Assembly (NCBI GenBank): GCA_025266875.1
Contig: JALLLT010000023.1
Span: 372,001 to 436,000, forward strand
DNA length: 64,000 nucleotides
Direction of reading: 5' to 3'
Source: Fennellomyces sp. T-0311
Taxonomy: Eukaryota > Mucoromycota > Mucoromycetes > Mucorales > Lichtheimiaceae
The notes below the pieces were generated by a model. The model had not been told where the DNA came from. It saw only the letters and a program-made list of their open reading frames with translations, and ran no database searches. The translations under genes were made by a program, and so were the position numbers. The number at the start of each line of letters is the position of its first letter. Position 1 is the stretch's first letter. Below, one piece after another: positions 19,572-29,862 of this stretch.

Positions 19572-20624
19572 TTATATTGTCTTTTTATTTTCAATGAGTG
19601 GTTCTTGGTCTACTGGTTTTCCATTGGGTTCACCGTTTAGACTGGTTGTGGATAGTTCTTGCTTTGGGGATCCATTGGGGGATGGAGGATCAGTGACGAC
19701 GGTGAGCATATATGCAGCTGCTGCTTGCGCAACGCCAAATCCAACAAAACCAACGACCGGTATTCTTGTCAGTGTATATGCGATAGCCGAAAACCCAAAC
19801 AATACATCCTTCCTTCCGCTAAACCATCGTATTTTTTCTCGGTGTGACATACCCATCCGTGCAAAGTACGGCTCTAACAACTCACGCATCAATGCGCGCA
19901 TGCCAATAAGTTTACGGATCAAAGAAATGGTAGCCCAACGGGGCAAGAATAGGAAGCAGATGCCGACTACAGCACCTTGAGTCTGTCCCAACGATCGAAA
20001 CGTTGCATAGGCACCTTTACCAAAATGAGTATAAAAGAAATCACAAGACTTAATTTCCCCCTTTTTACCTGCAGCAGGAAATGCGAATTGACCCACAACG
20101 GGTAATCGCGATAGCAAAAAAATCAGGATGCCAAGTCGTAAGTTTTTCCATGTACGTTTCATGTAGCCCTTCATGTTTGTCCAGTACTCGGCACGGTACC
20201 GGCGTTTGGTGAGTGATGATGCATACGGGGTCCGGTCGGGGTGGAGCGAGTCGATATAGCGTAAAGATTCCATAAATAGGTCGTCGAGCGGCTTTGGATA
20301 CAAGTAACGCATAAATATCAGGACAAGGAACGGTAACGATGCCATCAGGTCGCCAAGGTTACGATTGACGGTAACAAGCAAATCGTCAGTGCCACCCAAG
20401 TGAAGGGTACCTCCTACGATCCATAACACGAGTCGTAGTATTTGCAAAGGCAAGGTAATGACAAGTCGTGCGACGCCAAATAGGATAAACGAGAAAATGG
20501 AAAGGTACAGAAAGATTCGTAAGAACTTTTGTTTTCGAATGCTCGGATTACGTGCAACAAGAACAATGCCTTGGATGGCATGTTCAGCACCTTGTTGCAG
20601 GCCAGCAATGGTCCAGCGCGCCAT
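19572..20624 (-). CDS. EI24/UsgS-like multi-pass membrane protein
   Basis: Intronless, 350 aa. Hydrophobic segments at about 33-55 and 75-95, a loop with YPKPLDDLFMESLRYIDSLHPDRTPYAS, then membrane segments around 165, 220 and 280. Conserved blocks include LLSRLPVVGQFAFPAA and LMRELLEPYFARM, resembling the fungal transmembrane protein UsgS and the wider EI24 / Lds-Rrt8 group. The tail (about 305-350) is polar and probably cytosolic. The 3' end lies 14 bp from that of the convergent SURF4 gene, so transcripts must overlap. The biochemical role is not established; family placement is from memory of related fungal proteins. Confidence 0.75.
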   Translation of the reverse strand: MARWTIAGLQQGAEHAIQGIVLVARNPSIRKQKFLRIFLYLSIFSFILFGVARLVITLPLQILRLVLWIVGGTLHLGGTDDLLVTVNRNLGDLMASLPFLVLIFMRYLYPKPLDDLFMESLRYIDSLHPDRTPYASSLTKRRYRAEYWTNMKGYMKRTWKNLRLGILIFLLSRLPVVGQFAFPAAGKKGEIKSCDFFYTHFGKGAYATFRSLGQTQGAVVGICFLFLPRWATISLIRKLIGMRALMRELLEPYFARMGMSHREKIRWFSGRKDVLFGFSAIAYTLTRIPVVGFVGFGVAQAAAAYMLTVVTDPPSPNGSPKQELSTTSLNGEPNGKPVDQEPLIENKKTI

Positions 20625-20778
20625 ATTTCGTTGTCGTATGAACTAAAAATTGCAACCCCACTGTCGCCCGAGCTTTTATATTAATTCACGTGTTAAGCAT
20701 TTCTTGACTGTAAGCAATTCTTTATTACTACGTTGGAAGATCAAATTAAGCCTATTGTCTTTTATATTATATATACTC

Positions 20779-21636
20779 CTAGAGGTTGTAACGAGATTTG
20801 AGATCCTTGGTGGCCCATTCTCCCCAGTACTTGTGAGCTCGGGCTTCCGGATGGTAACTATCCCAAAACATGTGGTTCTGGGGGTCAGAGCAAACTTTGT
20901 CGTTACCAATGCCAGGGTTGCAAGGTCCATCAGAGGTTTGAAGATCAAGAATACCAGGGTTGTCCAAAAGCTCATTCCAGAAAGTGCTAATATCCTGATA
21001 CTGCACTTCGATGCCTTCGATCTGGTCGAGAGCCTTTTTGGTTGCTGCGTTGTATGCCAATTGGAGTTCTTTGCCTTCCTCCTTCTTGTTGTCAGCAACT
21101 ACGGGCCAGCGCCAGAAAGGTGGGCAGTTCTGGATCAAAAAGTTCTTGCCCCCATACTTCTCCTTGATAGCGTTGACAGTCTTGACAACACCTCCAACAA
21201 CGTCGTCCACCGTGTACCCCTTCTTGACGATCTTGTACATATCGGGATTAACGATACCGTTCAAATCATTGTAGCCAATGGAGATAATGTAGAGGGACTC
21301 GGAAGTACCATCTACGGGAATCTGTTCGACCTGTTGAAGCGCACCAGGGACGATCCATCCGTTGAATTCAGAGTAGGCGTGGGCATTGTCACTAGTAGCA
21401 CCGCCGTGACCAACATTGATAACCTCGGTATCCTTCAATTCCTTTGCAACCTCTTCGAGCCAGGTTGGACCGTTGGAGAAACGACCCTTCCAGTAAGGTG
21501 GCGACTGTGGGAATCCACTGTTTTTGTAAACGTTGCCATTGTCTGTGAAGCTGTCAGCATAGGCAATGATCTTGTCGATGGCGGAGACGCTGGTAGCGGC
21601 AAAGCAAAGAGCACTAAAGATAGCTGCTGTTTTCAT
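20779..21636 (-). CDS. Secreted GDSL-type esterase (CE16-like)
   Basis: Predicted secreted ester hydrolase of 285 aa. The start at 21636 gives a clean signal peptide (MKTAAIFSALCFAATSVSA); the longer in-frame start at 21732 would bury it. Block I is AYADSFTDNGN, with nucleophile Ser in a GDSL variant where Gly is Ala. Block II Gly is in GHGGATSDN, block III in SIGYNDLN, and block V gives the Asp-His pair in FWDSYHPEARAH. A CNPGIGNDKVCSDPQNH cysteine pair is typical of fungal GDSL acetylesterases and related lipases. Substrate is unknown; deacetylation of plant polysaccharides or lipid esterase activity are both plausible. Confidence 0.88.
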   Translation of the reverse strand: MKTAAIFSALCFAATSVSAIDKIIAYADSFTDNGNVYKNSGFPQSPPYWKGRFSNGPTWLEEVAKELKDTEVINVGHGGATSDNAHAYSEFNGWIVPGALQQVEQIPVDGTSESLYIISIGYNDLNGIVNPDMYKIVKKGYTVDDVVGGVVKTVNAIKEKYGGKNFLIQNCPPFWRWPVVADNKKEEGKELQLAYNAATKKALDQIEGIEVQYQDISTFWNELLDNPGILDLQTSDGPCNPGIGNDKVCSDPQNHMFWDSYHPEARAHKYWGEWATKDLKSRYNL

Positions 21637-21793
21637 AATTGTAGATATAATATTGTTAGTTTTCTTCCACAAGGAGTTTATGCCTTCTATTATATTGAGA
21701 AAAAACGAGCTACTAAAATGGAAATAAAACATTCCATAAGATAGTTTGGTATTGGATAATTTCGCGTAGCATTGGAAAAAACATTTTATTGTT

Positions 21794-23551
21794 TTATCGG
21801 CGCATCAGGGACGACCCATCCGACTTGTGTCGGAAGAGTTTACTAGCATTGTGTTGTTGGTCGGTGGAATAAAACGGTGATGGATCACCTGCGAAGGATG
21901 TGTCATTAGAATTAAAAGTAAATGTAGTATTTGTATCATTGTTGAATGGGTCGCTTGGCGCTCGATCGCGCGTGCCGTAGCTGCGTGTTCGTCGCAGATA
22001 GCTTGGAGGCACGTGGTTGCGAGCATATTTCAAGAATGCAGGCTTGGTCGCTTGTGATGGGACAGGTGGAGGGTATAAGTTTTGTTTGTTTGGGTGATTA
22101 TTAATTCGACTCGGCCATGGCGGTGCGCTTGCTTGTGGTGATGATGCTTGGCGCGGTGGTGTGTCGGGAAATGCTCTCATGGTTACCTCGCTTGTTTGTT
22201 GTTCATCAGCAAATGGGCTATACTTTAGTGATGTGGGCTCCTTTTTTGGCGATTCATCTATGGCACTTTCAAATGGATTGTTTGAAGCTTTTGGCGGAAC
22301 AAACTTTTTGGTCAGCAGCAGCGACTGACCAGTGTCAATCGCCGAGGATAACTTTTGAAATGAGTCAGCATCCATCGATACACGTGATGTAAGCTGCACA
22401 GGTCGTTGCTGTTGTTTCGTGGGCGTGGCAGCGACCGTATCAAAAACAAACACATTTTCCCCTTTCGATGATGCAGGCTCTGTTTGGAATGGTGGTTGCG
22501 GCACCGAATATGGGACGGATCGAGATCGAGAGTGAGTGTATATGTGCTTTTGCTCACTTCTTGTTGCCATAGTAGCTTGCATCGCCGATTGCGATGGCAA
22601 CTGGTCCCAGGGGTATTGCGCAGACTGGTCTGGTGGTTGTTGGTATGCAAACTGGTTGCTCTCGCCCGTTGACGACGAAGAGCTTTCGTTGTGATGGTGG
22701 TTGGCAGATTGCGGCGGAGGGGATAGAAACGGAGCAGACGGCGTAGCATCAAAGTTGGCTGTCTGGATGGGCTGCTGACCGACATACCATGACGTTGGGC
22801 GCTGACCCGTAGGACGAGTATCGTTTGTGTCAAGCTGGATCCAGGAGTTCCGAGTAGCTTGTGTTGCGGTGGGCCATGCACTTGTACTACCGGCTCCCGA
22901 TTTAGATACTGTGGCGGGCTCCATTTGTGGCGTTGCAAGGTCGTTCATTGCCGGCTTTATTAAGGCGTCGATGGCATTTGTCTGAAAACGAGGGACGGGC
23001 GCTACACGGATTTGTTACTCACATGAGCCCCCCTTCATTGCCAATAAATCATGCCTACCTCCCAAAAAGACCATGTCGCGACTGATCGTCCTGCCATTTT
23101 GGGCATGCGCAATTAGCCTAAGCATAGCATAGAACTGCAGCTCATCCAGCCCATCCACCGTATCTTCAAAGAACCTTAAAATCTTAATTTTTTTTTTACA
23201 TGGTGTTTCAGTGGATATGCCCCCATGGAAAAGCGTTGTTGAAAAAAGTGGTACCTGTTCAAGCTTATGGTCAGGCAGACAGCAGCCCCTCAGGAATTTC
23301 AAAACAGCTTCATTGTCGAGATGCCCGATGGAAAACGGGTCCAAGTCTTTCCACCACGACTGGTACGCTGACCGTTCCATTTCTGACAATTCATCTAGCT
23401 GCACTGTGGGAGGCCCATTGGCAGCTTGGACATCGTATGACTGGAATTGCGCCGCATTCAACTTTTTGGCGAACTGTTGCGACCTCCGGTCATCGGAATG
23501 GCGGGTGGTGTGATTACGAAGAAATGTTGATTTGAGCTTATTGAACTGCAT
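21794..23551 (-). CDS. EH-domain endocytic adaptor-like protein
   Basis: Probable scaffold in endocytosis, 542 aa. Exons 23551-23255, 23182-23059 and 23001-21794 join in phase. The first intron (72 nt) has no frame effect and is inferred from GTACC...TTAAG. For the second I chose 23058-23002 because it restores FLGAPVPRFQTNAIDALIKPA; other donor-acceptor pairs break the frame. Residues about 60-140 form one EH (EF-hand-like) domain: YQSWWKDLDPFSIGHLDNEA, VLKFLRG, then FFEDTVDGLDELQFYAMLRLI. The rest is Ser/Pro/Gln-rich and disordered, with an NPF near residue 380 (an EH ligand) and DPF motifs (clathrin-adaptor ligands). Which named EH protein it matches is unclear. Confidence 0.8.
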
Positions 23552-24167
23552 GCAAGAGTAGACGGATATAAAAAGTAGAGAAAAGTAAAGAAGAAACAAA
23601 GAAAATAAAAAAATAGCCCACCCATTCAATTGAATTCATGCCACAACAATTCAATCTCGCTTTTTGGCACTCCACCCGCAAACGTGGCAAAAGGGCTCGG
23701 CGTGTGCCCTTATAATTTATTTTTTTGCTCAGAGCCCGCCCGTTCACCTTATTTCGCTTGGCAACTCCTTGGCTATGTTTCCGCCGTTTCAGCTGTTATT
23801 AAATGAAAACCTGTCAAGTGTGCACATTATCCGATGCATCGTGCAACTTGCCATCGCTGGGTATATTATCCCAACACAAGCATCCCTTTTCCGTGCATTT
23901 TTCTGTTTTGCATACATGTCGTTGCATTATACTTCCAAAGCCATGCCAACACTCTTTTGAGACCGCTGCCATGGAAATGAAATCTTTGGATTCTCTTGGT
24001 CATGGCTTTGTGAAAGAACGTTGGCGTCCCTTGGTCTGGACTAGGGAGCCAGGCATCACTTGGGTACCGTCGTACGAAAATTCCTTCACTCTTTTGGAAG
24101 CGCCTGCGGGTTCAAAAAATTCGGTGTTGCTGGCTCCTTTCGTGATCACACTCACAGAACAAAAATA
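23552..24167. promoter_or_regulatory. Divergent upstream region between the EH-domain gene and the BolA gene
   Basis: 616 bp between two divergent starts, with no gene recognised inside. It presumably carries both promoters. The left part is T/A-rich. Confidence 0.45.
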
Positions 24168-24551
24168 ATGTCAGCGCCTCATTCGGGAATCACAGCCGAG
24201 TCACTCCAGAACACAATCACTGAAAAGCTTCAGGCAGAACATGTCGTGAGTCCTCTTTAGCAATTGCTCGAACGGCAGAAGCCCAACATTCTATTACCTA
24301 GGAAGTGGTTGATCAATCGGGTGGCTGTGGTCAAATGTTCGAGGTGATCATTGTTTCGCCAGTGTTCCAAGACAAGAAGCTGCTTGCCCGACATCGATTG
24401 GTGAACGAGACGCTCAAGGACGAAATCAGCAAAGTCCACGCGTTTTCACAGGTTGGGATAAATGAAAAAAAAACTTATGCGATTACTAAGATACGGCACT
24501 TTGCAGAAATCTTACACTCCCGAAGAGTGGGCGAAGAAGCAACAGCAGTAA
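24168..24551 (+). CDS. BolA-family protein, Fra2/BolA2 type
   Basis: Small partner of monothiol glutaredoxins in cytosolic iron-sulfur trafficking and iron sensing. Exons 24168-24245, 24302-24451 and 24507-24551 give 90 aa. The BolA fold is evident: [37 protein letters not shown], then [14 protein letters not shown]. The GGCGQ cysteine and the HAF histidine are the usual cluster ligands. The C-terminal CGQ...HAFS.K.YT.EEW pattern matches yeast Fra2 better than the mitochondrial paralogues, and no targeting peptide is present. Length and splice sites are typical. Confidence 0.9.
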
Positions 24552-25989
24552 AGTAGTCGCCTAGACTTGCAGTTTAATATACTATTTACTCTTTTGCGGA
24601 ATGATTGTCGTACACCCGTCCTTTCCTTTATCTGATGGAAACACAACGACTACCAGCATGCAACATTCTTTTCTCAATTGGGACTACGACTGTTACAGAT
24701 GGATGGATAAGGCTCGATAAGTCACATGAATTATTGTCTGAAGGATCATAAAACGAATATGTCGTTACGGGTAGTTGGATGATTGTTTGACGCTGGGTCA
24801 CCGGAAAACTCTCGATTGGTTCCATCTTATGGTAACTACACGTGGAACACTTGGTGATACACACACATATCAGCATTTACTTCCTTGCTCTCGACCTTAT
24901 AAAAGCAGGCTAATGATCATCCATTTGCCTCCTTTTCTTTCTACACATATCGGGGTTAGATTCGTATATGTTTATATGAATTGAGAGAGCTCGCGGCAGC
25001 ATTCGGATTACTATTTCAGGTCCACCATCGAATTATATCCGAATTGTGTTGCTCTGCTCCGGTGGATGGACGCTTCCTCTTCCTGTCCAGAAACTATGGT
25101 CTCCATTATTCATATTTAAGCTCATCACTACACCTTTGGAACAGAAAGTTGTCGCTTCATGACTCAGTAATACATTGGCGGTTATATATAGCAAAGACAG
25201 AGGCAGCTACGTACTGTAAGCACATTGCTTGTAAGACACGAACAAGTAAACTGCAATCTTTATTACATTATCTACAATACAAATAGCTACATAATGATCG
25301 GGATCCTGTTCAGTTGACACTGCAGAATGCTATGAACCAGAATACGAGATTTGACGACTGTGCTACTCATCAAGCATTTTTGTAAAGTACGAGTCGTATA
25401 GCTTTAAAAACGAGAGCAGATCGTACAATCATGGCTCGACGTTCTCGTTCTCCCTGCCGTGTTTTGTAGGTTTTTTGTTCGCTAATTCCCTACTCTACCC
25501 ATTTCAGACTTGTTACATATTCGTTTATTAATAGGCAAGACACCTAGTAATGTCGTGTCAAAGTTATGGGCATAAGGATTGCGTCTCCTGATTCCACTCA
25601 AAGCATAGATATAAAATGAACGCATTATATAGACTGTTTATAAACTAAAATACTTTGTTTACCCCTTCGGATGTCCTAATTTAGTGCACTTGCAGCAGTG
25701 CTTGGGGAAGTGCCGGTTTCAGGAGTAAAAAGTCCTACAAATTCACCGACCGGTCATTTAGCGTTAAAACAAAGCCTGCTTTTTCTGTAAGAAGGCGTTA
25801 CGTGGCGTAATTCCTGATGCTCATCAATAGTTGTATGAATAAATATACAAGGAAGTCGATGCGTTCATTATCGGCCACAGGAGTAGGCGTGCGTATCAAG
25901 CTATCACAAAAGTCGCTCACTGTTAATAGTGGACACATCCAAGTTAATATGTATTACTTTGTATAATTCGTCCTTTAGCACTTTCTCAT
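24552..25989. other. Spacer without recognisable gene
   Basis: Only short open frames without similarity to known proteins. No RNA gene or strong repeat was seen. Confidence 0.5.
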
Positions 25990-27720
25990 CGTGGCTCAGC
26001 TTTCAATCACGACCACTGCATTGAGAAAACCTACCCAAGTGGGTAATTTGGATGCAACGGTAAGCTCTAGCTATGCTGAGTATTTTGAAATCGATACAAT
26101 GGATTCGCCTGTTACTATCGTTTCAAGCGTGGTAACATCAGGACAACAATAACTCGTGCTGTTAACCAAAGGCAAAATTCTTAACCAACCTGATACTTGC
26201 TCCAATTGTACTGTGAATTCATTATTCAAGTGCATAACGTAATTGATATAGATAAATTTGAGTTTCGTGCCCAGCGCCACTTTTTTCCTTGAAGCGCCCA
26301 TACCCGTAGGTTTGAAGGACTGCTGATTGTATCGAGCAGATTGGTTGTCATTGAGCTATAGCAATTCTAAAACGAGATACCTTCCTCCAATAGAGATGTC
26401 TGGCTAGTAATACATTCGCAAAGGTCGCCTAGTGATGGACCATGTCCAGTAAGTCCGAGATATCGAGTCCCGCAAGTGATATTAAAAAAGTGATTAGGAG
26501 GCTGTTTCGCAAGGTTGATACTAAGACACTTTAGTGCAGAACATGGGTGAGAAATTTGTGCCAGGGAATTACATAAAGATCGTGTGTCGACAGCGATGAA
26601 TGAACTTGGTATGCAACCTCATCAATTGCGTATAGCTGAAAGACCGTAAGGTACGCCGATGCTTTTCTTTCACGTTAGAAATAATCCGAGAGCTCACAAA
26701 AAATCAATCGTTCGAGCTTGTCAGAGTGGTGCACATCGATTCTCAGGGACAGTATTTCGTTTCCATATGTAAATCACTCAGATCTGTACCGAGACGAATA
26801 CCAAACTCTGTCAAGTTTGGGCACCTTGCCTCGAATGCCACTCAATTGAATACATATATATGAAGCTTCCAGTGACCGTATGCTTTGATTGAAAGAGTCA
26901 ACAGTTGACTTCCAAGAGCCAACGTCGGGTTCATACTTGGAGGGTCGAGGGTACCATGGTCATTGGTATCCGCTAAATGTAATCATCTGTCGGTAGTTTG
27001 TTTCTCTTTTACTAACAATTCGAATTCACAGTGATGGTGCAATGGAGCTGGTATAGAAGAAAGTCGATCGCTTAGTCCTAGCTCCGTGACTCTGTGTAGG
27101 ATTTCAGAAAGCGATGGTCTCATGGTGAGTTCCGTTACGTTCGCTTCAACGAACGGTTACAATCCAAGGGATGTAACAGGTTCACGGCTATCGAATCTGC
27201 CGATGTAGAATACATTTCACATTTCTGTACAACTCAAGTAACCAAGTTAGTTCTCCAGTTCCTGGAGACCGAAAGACTTGCAAGAACCGATGAACTCGGT
27301 TCCCTTTCTTTGGGACACAGCAGTGTAAAGATAGATGTGGTGATTTTAAAAGGGAAAAAAGTAGATGAAAAGTACACTTTTTCTCTCCATTGATTGTCTT
27401 CCTTTGGTATACAGTGATGGCCGGCTGGGCGTAATAAGTGTACAAAGATCTTGGTCGAGAACCCCAGTTGGGTGATAAAGTTTTCCTTGGATCTTGTACA
27501 ATTCGCTGGAAAGAAGATATCCTCTCTTTGATATTAGAATTAGTTGAATAGTTTTCGTTGCCTCTGCAATGGGTTCGACTCCTAGTTTCCCACGACCGGA
27601 AAGTGCTTGAGCCTGAGTGATGCATAAGTGAAGCTGATGAATCTAGCATTGTCGAATCATTGGCCAGAATTGTTTTGTCAAATAGCTCCTCGCATAACTT
27701 TTGCAAACACTTTCAACGTT
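25990..27720 (-). pseudogene. Decayed TPR/F-box/leucine-rich-repeat gene
   Basis: Remnants of one gene in several frames. Around 27560-27390 (-) reads EPIAEATKTIQLILISKRGY, then LYKIQGKLYHPTGVLDQDL, a TPR-like opening followed by a Gln-Gly-Lys repeat unit. Near 27250 a VSRNWRT-like F-box piece appears after frame changes. Near 26800 is CPNLTEFGIRLGTDLSDLHM and near 26540 CSALKCLSINLAKQPPNHFF, both leucine-rich-repeat style. Stops and frameshifts separate these blocks. The layout fits the large TPR-F-box-LRR families of Mucorales, whose members recruit substrates to SCF ubiquitin ligases. Limits are approximate. Confidence 0.55.
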
Positions 27721-28664
27721 TGCCCTGACTGGCAATTGTCATTTCCCTGCAGTTCTTCTCATGTAAAGCTGGAGCTTGAGACATTGAAAAAGATATCAGA
27801 AACGAAAAAGTAATATGGGGGCCGTGTTCCTTTTAAACATATCTGACAATTGGCTATCGTTGAAAACAAGTGGATTGACGACGTTTTGTCTTGGCTACCC
27901 GTGTTGCATCACGCCAGCATCATGGGTTCCTATATAGCCGGTTCTTTTGGTTGCCTGCTGTTACCCGACTAGAGAATGACATGAATATTAACAGCAGTGT
28001 ACATATCTCTAGAACCTGATGCTTGGAGGGATTATCGGTATGAGCGAGACCATCCGATAATCAAAGCAAGCGAAGGAAAGCGGCCATTGTTCAATGGTCA
28101 CTATGAAAAAAAGTCATCCTCGTGACGATACAAGGCCAACTTGGTATACAGCATTTGTCATGTGTTGCAATGACGGTCTTTTTGCAGTTAATTCGGTATA
28201 TGTGATGATAACCCGGGATTGAGATTAAGCAGCTTTTTGCATGCAAGATCCACGTGGCGCTCATCTCGAAAAAAATTAGAGTTGATAAGGATGATTAATT
28301 ATACACAAACGCAGGGAAGGATTTAGATCAAATGTTAAAAAGATGATATGCGATTAAGGAGGGGAAAAGTGTGCGATTGCTGCAGCATATCAATTTCTGG
28401 CATATTACCTTTGGATAAGAGCGGAATAATTAGATTGTCGCTTAGGTAATGACAGAACATGTCAAAAAAAAAAGGATTTCTCAGGACATATTTACAACAA
28501 GGTGGATGAATATATGCGGAGAGGGTAAAATGTTTTTTTTCTTTATAGGTAGAGCACAATGATAAAGGGGGAAATGAGCATGTAAATATGTAACAAGAGA
28601 GAGAACGTGAGTGAGATAGAGAGACAGGAGGGGGGAGGAGCAAGTGTATAGCAAAAAGAAGAGG
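27721..28664. other. Spacer downstream of the poly-Ala gene
   Basis: No gene was recognised. Purine-rich runs (GAGA tracts near 28600-28640) lie just past the 3' end of the next gene. Confidence 0.5.
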
Positions 28665-29631
28665 CTATGCGCCTGGTTTCGTCAATGCCAACAAACGTCG
28701 ATCCGTGTATCCCGACTATCTCGTTCCATGGTTAGATGAACCAGCCTGACGATGACCCAGACAATCACTTACGCTCAGCAGATCCTGTTCACGCGGTACT
28801 CTCATCTGCAACATGGCTTGGCTCTTGAAGCCCTGCTTTAATATACGTTTTAATGAATCATCGCCTGTTGCGCGGGTTAGTCACGTAACAACCAAAAAAA
28901 AGGATTCAAAATGGCCACTTACGATTCAACAGACACTTCCACAAGCCATCGAAACCCTTGTATTGCAGCACCATTCCAGAAATCGAGTTATCGTTGAACG
29001 AAAGACGCAAGCCGGTGATCAGCGGCTCAATGGTTGCATCGGCTATGAACAACGTCAGGCATTTGGTTTGACAAGTTCGTTCTATCAGCTCACTTACGTG
29101 CCAATTGGAAATAAAGTGTACGATTGAACATCAAGTGATTGACTTGAACAACGATACCGTTTGCTGGTGGTTGACCACTGTTTTTTTTATAAAAAAAAAT
29201 TTTAGAACACGTTATTATGTAAGATGGCAAAATATTAACCTGTACGGATCGGTTGCTGGTGCGGAGGAAGTGGTAGGTGCCGCTGTGGTGGTCGTTGCAG
29301 TGGTAGCTGTGGGTGTCGACGTGGTGGCGGCGGCAGCAGCGGCGGCAGCAGCAGCAGCCGCAGCCGCAGCCATCAAAGCGGCGGTATCCTGTGGAAGAGA
29401 CGTAGATGGCTGTGGTTGACTGGTAGGGTATGATGGACTAGATTGCCGATCGGACGCATTGTTTGATATCGCGGTAGTGGGTGCATTGCTGGTGGTTTGT
29501 GGAGAAGATTGTTGTTGTTGAACCGTCTGACTGGTCACAAAAGCGCTCATGCCTTCAATGAGCTTTCTAACTTCGGCGAGATCGCGGGCTGCAGCTTCTG
29601 AAGCTCTGTCCATGGAAAGATAATTGTTCAT
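28665..29631 (-). CDS. Uncharacterised 244-aa protein, poly-Ala tract and possible PB1-like C-terminal domain
   Basis: Five exons (29631-29240, 29177-29098, 29042-28923, 28864-28773, 28715-28665) total 735 nt in one frame, with good splice sites, so the model is solid although I know no homologue. The N-terminus DRASEAAARDLAEVRKLIEG is helical. Residues about 35-130 are Gln/Ser/Thr/Pro-rich with 15 consecutive Ala. The C-terminal half is compact: NGIVVQVNHLMFNRTLYFQL, then SISGMVLQYKGFDGLWKCLL, NRDDSLKRIL, and an end ALTKPGA. The order strand, strand, helix, LQYKGFDG, W, helix resembles PB1 or ubiquitin-like folds; that is inference. A second Met at 29613 is an alternative start. Confidence 0.75.
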
Positions 29632-29862
29632 GTAAAAGGTTCAAAGGAGTTTTAGACTCTTTTTTTTTGGCCAATATAAACTTTTAAAAAGCGCGTGTAT
29701 AATAGCGAGCCGTCAAAAGAGAGAGAGAGAGAAAAGAAGCAAAATAGGGATACGAGAACAAGAAATAAAAAAAAAAAAGGCACGGAAAAGAAAAACACAA
29801 TGTTCCTCTTTCCCCACTTGTTTTTTGGCTGTATCACAAAAAATTACAGCGCCGAATGTACT

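Noticed and set aside
20650..21744. 364-codon open frame on the + strand
   Set aside because: It is antisense to the GDSL esterase, which has a signal peptide and all catalytic blocks. The + strand translation shows no domain.
22312..22938. 208-codon open frame on the - strand
   Set aside because: It is an alternate frame of the low-complexity third exon of the EH-domain gene. Only the MNDLATP frame joins the EH domain through usable splice sites.
27568..27582. GGTTCGACTCC, a perfect tRNA B-box sequence
   Set aside because: No pairing acceptor stem, anticodon arm or A box is found at the right distance, and it lies inside the F-box pseudogene.
29215..29419. Ala/Val-rich open frame on the + strand over the GCN-type repeat
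   Set aside because: It is the reverse strand of the poly-Ala exon of the phased five-exon gene.
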